A DNA stretch of 25,717 nucleotides from UBA3064 sp016868095 (GTDB lineage: Bacteria > Pseudomonadota > Gammaproteobacteria > Burkholderiales > Burkholderiaceae_E), in contig JBEDEM010000036.1 in NCBI GenBank assembly GCA_041175665.1, forward strand, positions 1-25,717, given 5' to 3'. The notes below the pieces were generated by a model. That model had not been told where the DNA came from and did no database searches. It saw nothing but the letters and a program-made list of their open reading frames with translations. A program made the translations under genes and the position numbers. Below, piece after piece: positions 16,895 through 24,230 of the stretch. The stretch's first letter is position 1; each line of letters begins with the position of its first letter.

Positions 16895-16956
16895 GTTTTA
16901 ACATCCTCATAAGTGCCCGCGCGAATCCTCAGGCGGCGCGGTTCGCCACACAACAA
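16895..16956 (-). promoter_or_regulatory. pnp 5' leader with GC-rich hairpin
   Basis: Between the rpsO terminator and the pnp GTG lies a 62-base leader. CCGCGC at 16917-16922 can pair with GCGCGG at 16936-16941, giving a 6-bp GC stem with a 13-base loop about 22 bases before the start codon. In E. coli PNPase represses its own synthesis through an RNase III-processed leader hairpin in this place. Equivalence here is only suggested by position. Confidence 0.3.
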
Positions 16957-16984
16957 AAAACCCGCAAGTTGGCTTGCGGGTTTT
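16955..16984 (-). terminator. Rho-independent terminator of rpsO
   Basis: On the minus strand CCCGCAAG and CTTGCGGG (16961-16968 and 16973-16980) form a perfect 8-bp stem around a 4-base loop. The flanking A/T runs extend the pairing to 12 bp, and six T end it (16960-16955). It begins 8 bases after the rpsO stop. Some transcription must read through, or pnp must have its own promoter. Confidence 0.9.
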
Positions 16985-16992
16985 GCTTTGGC

Positions 16993-17262
16993 TTAGTTAC
17001 GCAAGCCCAATCGTTCGATCAGTGCTCGGTAGCTCGCCAAATTGGTTCGCTTCAGGTAATCCAGGAGTTTTCTCCTCCTGCTCACCATTTTCAACAGGCC
17101 TCTTCTGGAGTGGAAGTCTTTCTTATGCTGCTTAAAGTGCTCCGTTAGCTCGACGATGCGTGCTGTCAGTAGAGCAACTTGTACTTCAGGCGACCCGGTA
17201 TCACCAGCTTTGCGCTGGTAGTCGCCCATGATTTTCTGTTTGTCGATCGATGCAACGGACAT
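16993..17262 (-). CDS. rpsO: 30S ribosomal protein S15
   Basis: This 89-residue protein is a full-length S15, which binds the 16S rRNA central domain early in 30S assembly. Family sequence is clear: GDTGSPEVQVALLTARIVELTEHFKQHKKD, split as GDTGSPEVQVALLTARI and LTEHFKQHKKD, then HSRRGLLKMVSRRRKLLDYL and YRALIERLGLR. The ATG at 17262 is preceded by AAGGGG with eight-base spacing. It lies upstream of pnp with a terminator between. A leader hairpin 24 bases before the start may be its autoregulatory site. Confidence 0.99.
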   Translation of the reverse strand: MSVASIDKQKIMGDYQRKAGDTGSPEVQVALLTARIVELTEHFKQHKKDFHSRRGLLKMVSRRRKLLDYLKRTNLASYRALIERLGLRN

Positions 17263-17286
17263 ACGAATTCCCCTTGTATATGTGCA

Positions 17287-17308
17287 CCGAGACGCCTACG
17301 CGCCTCGG
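17287..17308 (-). promoter_or_regulatory. rpsO leader hairpin, candidate S15 autoregulatory element
   Basis: On the minus-strand RNA, CCGAGGCGC and GCGUCUCGG form a 9-bp stem closed by a GUAG loop, 24 bases before the rpsO start. It includes one G-U pair next to G-C pairs. On the plus strand the same position would be an A-C mismatch, so the stem is fully paired only in the sense of rpsO. There is no T-run, so it is not a terminator. Confidence 0.4.
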
Positions 17309-17365
17309 ATGCCCTTGATTGAACTTGCGCCTTAGCTGGGACTGCTAAGACGTGCAGAACCGATG

Positions 17366-17371
17366 AGTATA
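17366..17371 (-). promoter_or_regulatory. Candidate -10 box for rpsO
   Basis: Minus-strand TATACT lies just after the leuA stop and about 100 bases before rpsO, with the leader hairpin downstream. No good -35 hexamer is found at 16-18 bases (the best, CCCACA, matches weakly). The call is tentative. Confidence 0.3.
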
Positions 17372-17382
17372 ACCCAGGCCGC

Positions 17383-18924
17383 TCATGCCTGTGGGTTGAC
17401 TCGCTCCTGCTTGGCCTGAAGTTTGTTGAGCGCACCGATGTAAGCCTTGGCAGAGGCAACGACGATATCGGGATCAGCACCAACGCCATTCACAATCCGA
17501 CCCCCTCGCGAAAGCCTAACCGTGACCTCGCCCTGAGACTCGGTACCGGTCGTAATAGCATTGACCGAATACAGCAAAAGCTCGGCTCCGGACCCAATTT
17601 CTGACTCGATCGCCTTAAAGACCGCGTCAACAGGGCCATTACCGTCTGCCTCGCTGCGCACTTCTCGGCCTTCGACGGTCATCACCACCTCACCGTGGGG
17701 ACGCCCACCCATCTTTGACGACTGCGCTAGTGACAGCAAGCGGTAGCTATCATCGGAGGCCATTTGCATCGCCTGATCGGAGACCAGTGCCTGGATATCT
17801 TCATCAAGAATCTCCGCTTTGCGATCAGCGAGTTCTTTGAAGCGCAAAAAGGCGGCATTAACATCCTGATCGCTTTCCATCGCGATACCCAATTCTTGCA
17901 GCCGCTGCTTGAATGCCGTTCGACCAGATAACTTACCAAGCACGATCCGGTTGGTTGTCCAGCCCACGTCTTCAGCTCGCATGATTTCATAGGTGTCACG
18001 CGCTTTGAGCACACCGTCTTGGTGGATACCCGAGGCATGCGCGAATGCATTTGCGCCAACCACTGCTTTATTGGGCTGGACCGGAAAACCAGTAATACCC
18101 GAGACAAGCTTACTCGCGGGTACGATTTGGCTGGTGTCAATACCGAGCGTCAGATCAAAATAATCACGACGCGTCTTCACCGCCATGACCACCTCCTCAA
18201 GCGAGGTATTGCCGGCACGTTCGCCAAGGCCGTTGATCGTGCATTCGATTTGGCGGGCACCAGCCTGCCTGACAGCCGCTAAGGAATTGGCGACCGCCAT
18301 ACCCAAATCATTGTGACAATGCACCGACCAAATAGCCTTGTCTGAATTCGGCACTCTACGACGCAAATCGATAATCATCTCGGCAAAGAGCTCGGGGACC
18401 GCATAGCCCACTGTGTCGGGAATATTGATCGTCCGAGCGCCCTCATCGATAACGGCCTCAAGCACACGACAGAGAAAATCAGGGTCAGACCGGCTACCGT
18501 CTTCGGGCGAAAATTCAACATCATCGGTGAACTTTCGAGCAAAACGTACAGCCAAGCGAGCCTGCTCATACACCTGATCGGGGCTCAAGCGCAGCTTCTT
18601 TTCCATGTGCAGAGCACTGGTTGCAATGAAGGTGTGGATACGCTTGGCGCGTGCTGGCTCGAGCGCTTCCGCGGCCCTTGCAATATCTCGATCATTTGCC
18701 CTGGCAAGTGAACAAATCACCGAATCTTTCACATGTTGAGCAATGGCCCTAACGGCATCAAAATCGCCATTGGACGAAGCGGCAAAGCCAGCCTCAATCA
18801 CATCAACCTTCAGACGCTCAAGCTGCTTGGCGATACGAAGTTTCTCATCACGCGTCATGGATGCGCCAGGACTTTGCTCACCATCGCGCAAGGTAGTATC
18901 AAAAATGATTAAACGATCACTCAT
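17383..18924 (-). CDS. leuA: 2-isopropylmalate synthase
   Basis: This 513-residue enzyme condenses acetyl-CoA with 2-oxoisovalerate, the first committed step of leucine synthesis. Near the N-terminus is FDTTLRDGEQSPG with the metal-binding Asp. SVHCHNDLGMAVANSLAAV supplies the HxH metal ligands, and GLGERAGNTSLEEVVM and HASGIHQDGVLK follow. The C-terminal part (about 390-505), with VSAKAYIGALNKL, is the LeuA regulatory domain that binds leucine for feedback inhibition. The frame is open to 18996. ATG 18924, preceded by GAGAG, gives the normal family start (SDRLIIFDTTLRDGEQ) and length. Confidence 0.97.
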   Translation of the reverse strand: MSDRLIIFDTTLRDGEQSPGASMTRDEKLRIAKQLERLKVDVIEAGFAASSNGDFDAVRAIAQHVKDSVICSLARANDRDIARAAEALEPARAKRIHTFIATSALHMEKKLRLSPDQVYEQARLAVRFARKFTDDVEFSPEDGSRSDPDFLCRVLEAVIDEGARTINIPDTVGYAVPELFAEMIIDLRRRVPNSDKAIWSVHCHNDLGMAVANSLAAVRQAGARQIECTINGLGERAGNTSLEEVVMAVKTRRDYFDLTLGIDTSQIVPASKLVSGITGFPVQPNKAVVGANAFAHASGIHQDGVLKARDTYEIMRAEDVGWTTNRIVLGKLSGRTAFKQRLQELGIAMESDQDVNAAFLRFKELADRKAEILDEDIQALVSDQAMQMASDDSYRLLSLAQSSKMGGRPHGEVVMTVEGREVRSEADGNGPVDAVFKAIESEIGSGAELLLYSVNAITTGTESQGEVTVRLSRGGRIVNGVGADPDIVVASAKAYIGALNKLQAKQERVNPQA

Positions 18925-19230
18925 GGGAATCTCTCTGAAAATAGCTAGTGTTGGGTCTTTGTTCAGCATGGAGGCCGGGATCAGCCTGAGCGCCAAGCTT
19001 GGCGCAAGTTCGGTTATTTAGTCAGCGCGCGCGGCGCAGTCGCAGCAGGCCACCCGCGCCTGAAAGCAAAACAAATGCTCTCGACATGCCTAACGTCGCA
19101 AAACAGACCTGACCGAGCCTCGTGGCATTGATCTGTGACGACCACTTCGATTCACTCAACCTTGGCATATGAAATTCACCCATCGAGTCACGATAACACA
19201 GGCACATGACCATGCGAAGCGCATAGGGTC
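18925..19230. other. 306-base stretch without a convincing gene, upstream of leuA
   Basis: Nothing here resembles a known protein. A 70-codon minus-strand frame (19022-19234) starts at a TTG overlapping the permease stop. It has no ribosome site I trust and reads as arginine-rich, low-information sequence, so I do not call it. A perfect 16-base palindrome lies at 18990-19005. The leuA promoter should be in this stretch, but I cannot point to a clear -35/-10 pair. No leucine-rich leader peptide was found by eye. Confidence 0.55.
18990..19005. promoter_or_regulatory. Perfect 16-bp palindrome upstream of leuA
   Basis: GCGCCAAGCTTGGCGC reads the same on both strands, 66 bases before the leuA start. 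With no loop it is more like a dimeric-protein operator than an RNA hairpin. No T-run follows. The regulator is unknown. Confidence 0.35.
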
Positions 19231-20160
19231 TCAACGAGCCAGCAAAACCGCAACGACCACCATCGTAAATCCTGCCAACTGAGTCGGCGCCAGAGACTCG
19301 CCGAGCATGAGCCAGGCAAGCAAGGCCGCACCGATTGGCTCGCCAAGAATGGCAATTGCGACGATCGTTGGGGAGAGCCTGCGCAAAGCGTGGTTGATCA
19401 AGGTGTGGCCAATCACCTGGGGGCCGAGGGCAAGTAGTAACAGCGCAGGCCAGGCCGCCGGGCTAAGCTGCCACCACGGCCCTGTTGCATAGCCGACAAC
19501 AAGACTCAATACCAGTGCCGCGACGCTATAAACGGTTGCGACATAGGGCAACAATGGCCAGTTGGGCCTGTGCTGTTGCACTGCCTTGGCAGCGAGCATA
19601 TAGCCCGACATGGCCATTGCGCCAAGCAATGCGAGCAGGTTCCCCCATAAGGCCGAGCTCTTAGCGAGATCACCACCCTCTGCGCCACTTTGCAAATCCT
19701 TCCAAGAGATGAGGAGACTTGCAATAATCGACAAAGCGATAGCTATCCAGACCTTGGGGCGGGGCTTTTCACCAAGCCAAAGCCAGGCAGCAAGCGCCAC
19801 CCAAATCGGATTGGTTGTTACGAGTGCAACGCTTGAGGCCACACTTGTGTAATCAAGCGAACTGATCCAAAGCGCGAAATGAGCGGCAAGCGACACGCCT
19901 GCAATCATCGTCCACTTGACGAGTGAGCGATCGACCTGACCGGTCAAGGTTTTGACCGCATCCAAGCCCGTCATCCAGATCGCAATCGGCCACATCACAA
20001 GCGCTGCAAGACACAGCCTTGCGGCAGCGATCTCCATCGGCGCAGCACCAGCTTGAAGTGCCCAGCGAATCAAGAGGGCCGCGGTTGAAACCACTGCCAC
20101 GCCGGTTAACAGTGCGAACCAAACAGCCAAGCCCTTCGATGCCTCACTTTGCTCGGTCAT
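19231..20160 (-). CDS. EamA/DMT-family permease
   Basis: This 309-residue inner-membrane protein belongs to the drug/metabolite transporter superfamily. About ten hydrophobic segments fall into two EamA repeats: the first ends with SLDYTSVASSVALVTTNPIWVALAAWLWLGEKPRP, split as SLDYTSVASSVALVTTN and IWVALAAWLWLGEKPRP, and the second with RLSPTIVAIAILGEPIGAALLAWLMLGE. Both carry the conserved Gly-Glu after a late helix. ATG 20160 lies 26 bases after dcd on the same strand. Substrates in this family range from amino acids to toxic compounds and none can be assigned. Confidence 0.9.
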   Translation of the reverse strand: MTEQSEASKGLAVWFALLTGVAVVSTAALLIRWALQAGAAPMEIAAARLCLAALVMWPIAIWMTGLDAVKTLTGQVDRSLVKWTMIAGVSLAAHFALWISSLDYTSVASSVALVTTNPIWVALAAWLWLGEKPRPKVWIAIALSIIASLLISWKDLQSGAEGGDLAKSSALWGNLLALLGAMAMSGYMLAAKAVQQHRPNWPLLPYVATVYSVAALVLSLVVGYATGPWWQLSPAAWPALLLLALGPQVIGHTLINHALRRLSPTIVAIAILGEPIGAALLAWLMLGESLAPTQLAGFTMVVVAVLLAR

Positions 20161-20186
20161 TACCGGGCCTTAAAGGCAGGGTCATC

Positions 20187-20756
20187 TCAAGTGCGAGGTA
20201 GGGTTACGCCTTGCTGCCCTTGATATTTGCCGCCCCGATCTGCATAACTGGTGCCGCAAACCTCATCTGATTCGAGGAAGACCATTTGTGCGCAGCCCTC
20301 GCCTGCGTAAATCCTCGCCGGTAAGGGCGTGGTATTCGAAAATTCGAGGGTGACGTGGCCCTCCCATTCGGGCTCGAGCGGGGTCACATTCACAATAATG
20401 CCGCAGCGCGCGTACGTACTCTTGCCCAGGCAAATCGTGAGCACTGACCTTGGAATTCGGAAGTACTCCATGGTTCGGGCCAACGCAAAGGAATTGGGCG
20501 GAATGATGCAAACAGGGCCTTTGAAGTCCACAAAAGAGCCCTGATCGAAGGCCTTGGGATCAACAATCGAGGCATTAATATTGGTGAAGATTTTAAATTC
20601 GTCGGCGCAACGAACATCGTAGCCATAGCTCGATGTACCGTAAGACACAATCCGCTGTCCGTCCTCTCCCTCTCTCACTTGCGAAGCGCTGAAGGGCTCA
20701 ATCATGCGATGCTCCTTGGCCATTCGCCTGATCCAGTGATCCGATTTCACACTCAT
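20187..20756 (-). CDS. dcd: dCTP deaminase
   Basis: This 189-residue enzyme deaminates dCTP to dUTP, feeding thymidylate synthesis. The motifs SYGTSSYGYDVRCADEF, GKSTYARCGIIVNVTPLEPEWEGHVTLEFSNT (here as GKSTYARCGIIVNV and PLEPEWEGHVTLEFSN) and ARIYAGEGCAQMVFLESDE cover the catalytic Glu and the triphosphate-binding region. TSYADRGGKYQGQQGVTLP is the C-terminal flap. Length and ends match E. coli-type Dcd. It sits 47 bases after mrp on the same strand, the usual metG/mrp/dcd neighbourhood of betaproteobacteria. Confidence 0.98.
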   Translation of the reverse strand: MSVKSDHWIRRMAKEHRMIEPFSASQVREGEDGQRIVSYGTSSYGYDVRCADEFKIFTNINASIVDPKAFDQGSFVDFKGPVCIIPPNSFALARTMEYFRIPRSVLTICLGKSTYARCGIIVNVTPLEPEWEGHVTLEFSNTTPLPARIYAGEGCAQMVFLESDEVCGTSYADRGGKYQGQQGVTLPRT

Positions 20757-20803
20757 AAATGCCCCTTGGCGTCAGAAAACATCCCCTTTCGGGGCTAGCT
20801 TAA

Positions 20804-21923
20804 CTAAGTGTTTTGCACCACGATGCTCGGAAACTTTGACGCATGGCTGACTGCGCGGGCTGCCAAAGCGACGGCGAGTTTTCGTGCAATACCCCTGTAG
20901 AGATCGCTGATCGACGAGTTGGGCTCAGCGACAACCGTGGGGCAGCCCTCATCGCTTTGCTGGCGAATCTTCAACTCCAAGGGCAGCGCACCCAAGTAGG
21001 CAACCTTATACTGGTCAGCCATGCGCTTGCCCCCGCCTTCGCCAAAAATATGTTCAATCTTTCCACAAGCGCTGCACTGATGCATCGCCATATTTTCGAC
21101 GATGCCGAGCACAGGAATACCCACTTTTTCAAACATCTTCAGGCCCTTGCGCGCATCGAGCAAGGCAATGTCTTGAGGGGTGGTGACGATCACCGCACCA
21201 GTAACCGGCATCCGTTGAGCAAGCGTGAGGTGGATATCGCCCGTCCCTGGGGGCATATCGATCACCAGGTAATCAAGATCCTGCCATCGCGTGTCGCGAA
21301 TGAGTTGCTCAAGCGCCTGGGTTGCCATCGGCCCTCGCCAAATCATCGGTGTGTCTTCACCGATCAGAAAACCAATCGAGTTCACCTGTAAACCATGACC
21401 AAGGTGCGGTTCCATGGTCTTACCGTCCCGACTTTGGGGCTTACCCGATAAGCCGAGCATGGTCGGCTGCGAAGGGCCATAAATGTCGGCGTCGAGCATA
21501 CCGACGCGAGCACCCTCTGAGGCTAGGGCGAGCGCAAGATTGGCTGCCGTTGTACTTTTACCCACCCCGCCCTTGCCCGACGCGACAGCAATCACATTGC
21601 GGACGCCTTCGAGCGGCTTGGCTGAGGGCGAAAACGCATGGGCGACGATGCGCTGGTAGATATTGGCGCTTACGCGTCGTACGCCATCTTGCGCCATCAG
21701 CGCTCGCTCAACTGNNNNNNNNNNNNNNNNNNNNNNNNNNNNCCGCTGTCCGGATCACCTCAATTTGTGTGCGGGCCGGATAACCAAGCTCAACATCAAG
21801 GCTTACCTCGCCCTGGTCAAATCTGAGTTTCTTGAGCGACTTGCTGCTAAGCAGGTCTTTCTCGGTATTGGGATCGATGACCGATCGCAGTACTTCCCGC
21901 AGGGCATCTTCAGTCGGACTCAT
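20804..21923 (-). CDS. apbC: Mrp/ApbC-type iron-sulfur cluster carrier ATPase, interrupted by an assembly gap
   Basis: This P-loop NTPase carries [4Fe-4S] clusters to apoproteins. Residues 1-70 form an N-terminal MIP18/DUF59 domain (MSPTEDALREVLRSVIDPNT at the start). After it comes the deviant Walker A ASGKGGVGKSTTAANLALAL, then DADIYGPSQPTMLGL, DYLVIDMPPGTGDIHLTL and the cluster-binding CxxC in HQCSACGKIEHIFG. The 28 N at 21715-21742 throw the two halves out of frame. If they are removed the frame is continuous, reading IEVIRTA-A-VERALMAQDG across the joint, and the total is 363 residues, normal for the family. I therefore treat it as one intact gene with a mis-sized gap, not a pseudogene. 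It diverges from metG. Confidence 0.93.
21715..21742. other. Assembly gap (28 N)
   Basis: This is the only ambiguous stretch in the window. Its length is not a multiple of three and breaks mrp, while zero length restores the frame and the family spacing. The number of N is probably a placeholder. Confidence 0.95.
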
Positions 21924-21997
21924 GATGAAGGCTTCACTTAAGTTGTGTCTGTAGGGTAGGCGTTCTTACCGCCCGCGGTCAGTCTAATCGATCGCCT

Positions 21998-22006
21998 TGC
22001 TACACT
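21998..22006 (+). promoter_or_regulatory. Candidate extended -10 promoter of metG
   Basis: TGCTACACT fits an extended -10 (TG-n-TAnAnT pattern) 22 bases before ATG 22028. No good -35 is seen, which an extended -10 can tolerate. It would leave a leader of about 15 bases with no clear ribosome site. Confidence 0.35.
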
Positions 22007-22027
22007 CAGCGCTTTACCCATGAAGCC

Positions 22028-24202
22028 ATGACGACTCCCGGCCACGCCAAGTTCACGCCGCCTCAAGATCAAGGGCGAGCGCTACAGCGAAAAATGCTGG
22101 TCACCTCCGCCCTACCCTATGCGAATGGAGACATCCACCTCGGTCACCTGGTGGAGTACATACAGACCGACATTTGGGTGCGGTTCCAAAAGATGCGTGG
22201 CCACGAAGTTCATTATGTTTGCGCTGACGATACCCACGGCACCCCGGTGATGCTGCGCGCCGAATCGCTAGGCATCTCGCCCGAAGCCTTAATCGACAGG
22301 GTCTGGCAAGAACACACCAGAGACTTTGCTGCCTTTGGCGTTGCCTTTGACCATTACTACAGCACTCACAGCCCCGAGAATCAGGCACTTGCCAATCAGA
22401 TCTATCTGGCACTGCGCGACTCGGGGTTTATCGAGAAGCGATCGATCGAGCAAATGTATGACCCAGAACGATCGATGTTTTTGCCCGATCGTTTCATCAA
22501 AGGCATATGCCCGCGCTGCAAAGCACCTGATCAATACGGTGACTCCTGTGAAGCCTGCGGCGCAACTTACAGCCCGACCGATCTGATCGACGCGCGCTCG
22601 GTGGTATCAGGTGCAAAGCCCATACGAAAAATTTCAGATCATTATTTTTTCAAACTATCCGATCCGCGATGCAGTCGTTTTTTAAGGCAATGGGCACTGC
22701 TCGATGACAGGCTGCAAGTTGAGGCTCGCAATAAGCTTAAGGAGTGGCTCGGCGACAGCGAAACTTCCTCTGACAACGGTCAAACTTCCTGCAGCGACGG
22801 CCAAGCTACGGATGATGTGCAAGCAAAAGGCAGCAAGCTTGCCGACTGGGACATATCACGCGACGCCCCCTACTTTGGCTTTGAAATCCCTGACGCGCCG
22901 GGCAAGTACTTTTATGTGTGGCTTGACGCACCGATTGGTTATTACGCAAGCTTCAAACGCTATGCGAGTGATAACGGTCTGGATTTCGATGCCTTCACCA
23001 AGGCGGATAGTCCCTGGGAGCAGTACCATTTCATCGGCAAAGACATCTTGTACTTCCATACGTTGTTTTGGCCGGCGATGCTGCACTTTTCAGGATTTAG
23101 AGCACCAACCAATGTGTTTGCACACGGATTCCTGACCGTCGACGGTCAGAAGATGAGCAAATCGCGCGGCACCTTTATCAATGCTAAAAGCTATATCGAC
23201 CAAGGGCTTAATCCCGAGTGGTTGCGATACTACTTTGCAGCCAAATTGAATGCGTCGATGGAAGACATCGACCTCAATCTTGATGATTTCATTGCTCGAG
23301 TCAATGCTGATTTAGTCGGTAAGCTGGTCAATATCGCAGCGCGTTGTTCGGGATTTTTAATCAAAAAATTTGATGGCTGTTTGGGTCGAAATGACCTAGC
23401 AGCAATGGCCGAATTTGCTAAGTCCTGGTGCGGTGCCGAGACCCTTGCACAACACTATGAACACAGGGAGTACGGCCGCGCCATGCGCGAAGTGATGGCA
23501 ATTTGCGATGCAGTAAACCAATATATCGATCAGAACAAACCTTGGGAGCTTGCAAAGCTCGCCGAACATCAAGAGCGCCTGCACGTCGTTTGCAGCACCG
23601 CTATCCGCGCCTTTGCGCAATTGATGCGCATGCTCCAACCGGTATTGCCCTCTACCAGTAAGCTTGCGCTCGATCGGCTTTCGGCTGCGGGGCGTGACTG
23701 GTCCTCGATCGACTTCGATAGCGATGGCGATCTGCCCCCTGGACATCGCATGGAGGCCTTCCAACACTTAATAACCCGTATTGATCGTAAGCAGGTTGAT
23801 GCTTTGCTTGATGCCAATCGAATTGATCAGCAGGCACAACAAACCAGTGAAGCCGAGAAGGCTCCATGGATAAGCATCGATGACTTTGCCAGCCTGGATT
23901 TAAGGCTCGGTCGCATCCTCGAGGCCACGCCGGTTGAAGGATCGGACAAGTTGCTCAAACTGATCATTGACCTAGGCGAGTCTAAGCCGAGAACGATATT
24001 TTCTGGGATCAAAGCTTCTATTCCGCCAGAACGCCTCGTAGGCAAACTGACTGCGGTCGTTGCCAATCTTGCACCGAGAAAAATGAAGTTCGGCATCTCA
24101 GAGGGTATGTTGCTGAGTGCTGCCGACGAGACCGGGAAGGTACCTGGCATGTTTTTACTTGAAGCCGAAGTCGGCGCCGTACCAGGCATGAAAATCCGAT
24201 AG
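22028..24202 (+). CDS. metG: Methionyl-tRNA synthetase
   Basis: This 724-residue class I synthetase charges tRNA-Met. The HIGH motif is HLGH at residues 37-40, a four-cysteine zinc site is C161/C164 and C174/C177, and KMSKS is at 375-379. An alpha-helical anticodon domain follows. The C-terminal part from about 615 is a Trbp111-like tRNA-binding/dimerisation domain (LDLRLGRILEATPVEGSDKL to EVGAVPGMKIR). Two oddities are seen. There is a 22-residue N-terminal extension before MLVTSALPYANG; that Met, codon 22094, is an alternative start, and neither has a strong ribosome site. There is also an insert of about 28 Ser/Asp/Gln-rich residues (243-270) between KLKEWLG and LADWDISRDAPYFGFE, where most homologues have a short loop. 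It diverges from mrp, as usual in this group. Confidence 0.97.
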   Translation: MTTPGHAKFTPPQDQGRALQRKMLVTSALPYANGDIHLGHLVEYIQTDIWVRFQKMRGHEVHYVCADDTHGTPVMLRAESLGISPEALIDRVWQEHTRDFAAFGVAFDHYYSTHSPENQALANQIYLALRDSGFIEKRSIEQMYDPERSMFLPDRFIKGICPRCKAPDQYGDSCEACGATYSPTDLIDARSVVSGAKPIRKISDHYFFKLSDPRCSRFLRQWALLDDRLQVEARNKLKEWLGDSETSSDNGQTSCSDGQATDDVQAKGSKLADWDISRDAPYFGFEIPDAPGKYFYVWLDAPIGYYASFKRYASDNGLDFDAFTKADSPWEQYHFIGKDILYFHTLFWPAMLHFSGFRAPTNVFAHGFLTVDGQKMSKSRGTFINAKSYIDQGLNPEWLRYYFAAKLNASMEDIDLNLDDFIARVNADLVGKLVNIAARCSGFLIKKFDGCLGRNDLAAMAEFAKSWCGAETLAQHYEHREYGRAMREVMAICDAVNQYIDQNKPWELAKLAEHQERLHVVCSTAIRAFAQLMRMLQPVLPSTSKLALDRLSAAGRDWSSIDFDSDGDLPPGHRMEAFQHLITRIDRKQVDALLDANRIDQQAQQTSEAEKAPWISIDDFASLDLRLGRILEATPVEGSDKLLKLIIDLGESKPRTIFSGIKASIPPERLVGKLTAVVANLAPRKMKFGISEGMLLSAADETGKVPGMFLLEAEVGAVPGMKIR
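22761..22802. repeat. Tandem 21-bp duplication in the metG insert
   Basis: Two adjacent 21-base units, each starting AAACTTCCT and ending in a CGG-(T/C)-C form, match at about 15 of 21 positions. They encode the near-duplicate heptapeptides TSSDNGQ and TSCSDGQ. Confidence 0.65.
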
Positions 24203-24230
24203 ACACGAACTCGTCAATGCAGGCTTAGCC

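Noticed and set aside
18925..18996. N-terminal extension of LeuA up to 18996
   Set aside because: The extra residues have no family counterpart, and ATG 18924 with GAGAG upstream gives the standard 513-residue enzyme.
19022..19234. Possible 70-residue protein between leuA and the permease
   Set aside because: It has a TTG start, no credible ribosome site, no recognisable family and arginine-rich composition typical of chance frames.
20783..20794. CCCC-TTTC-GGGG hairpin between mrp and dcd
   Set aside because: The stem is only four base pairs with no proper T-run, too weak to call a terminator.
21638..21941. mrp as a pseudogene or as two separate genes split at the N-run
   Set aside because: The break is explained by the arbitrary gap length. 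The flanking halves join in frame and match one Mrp protein.
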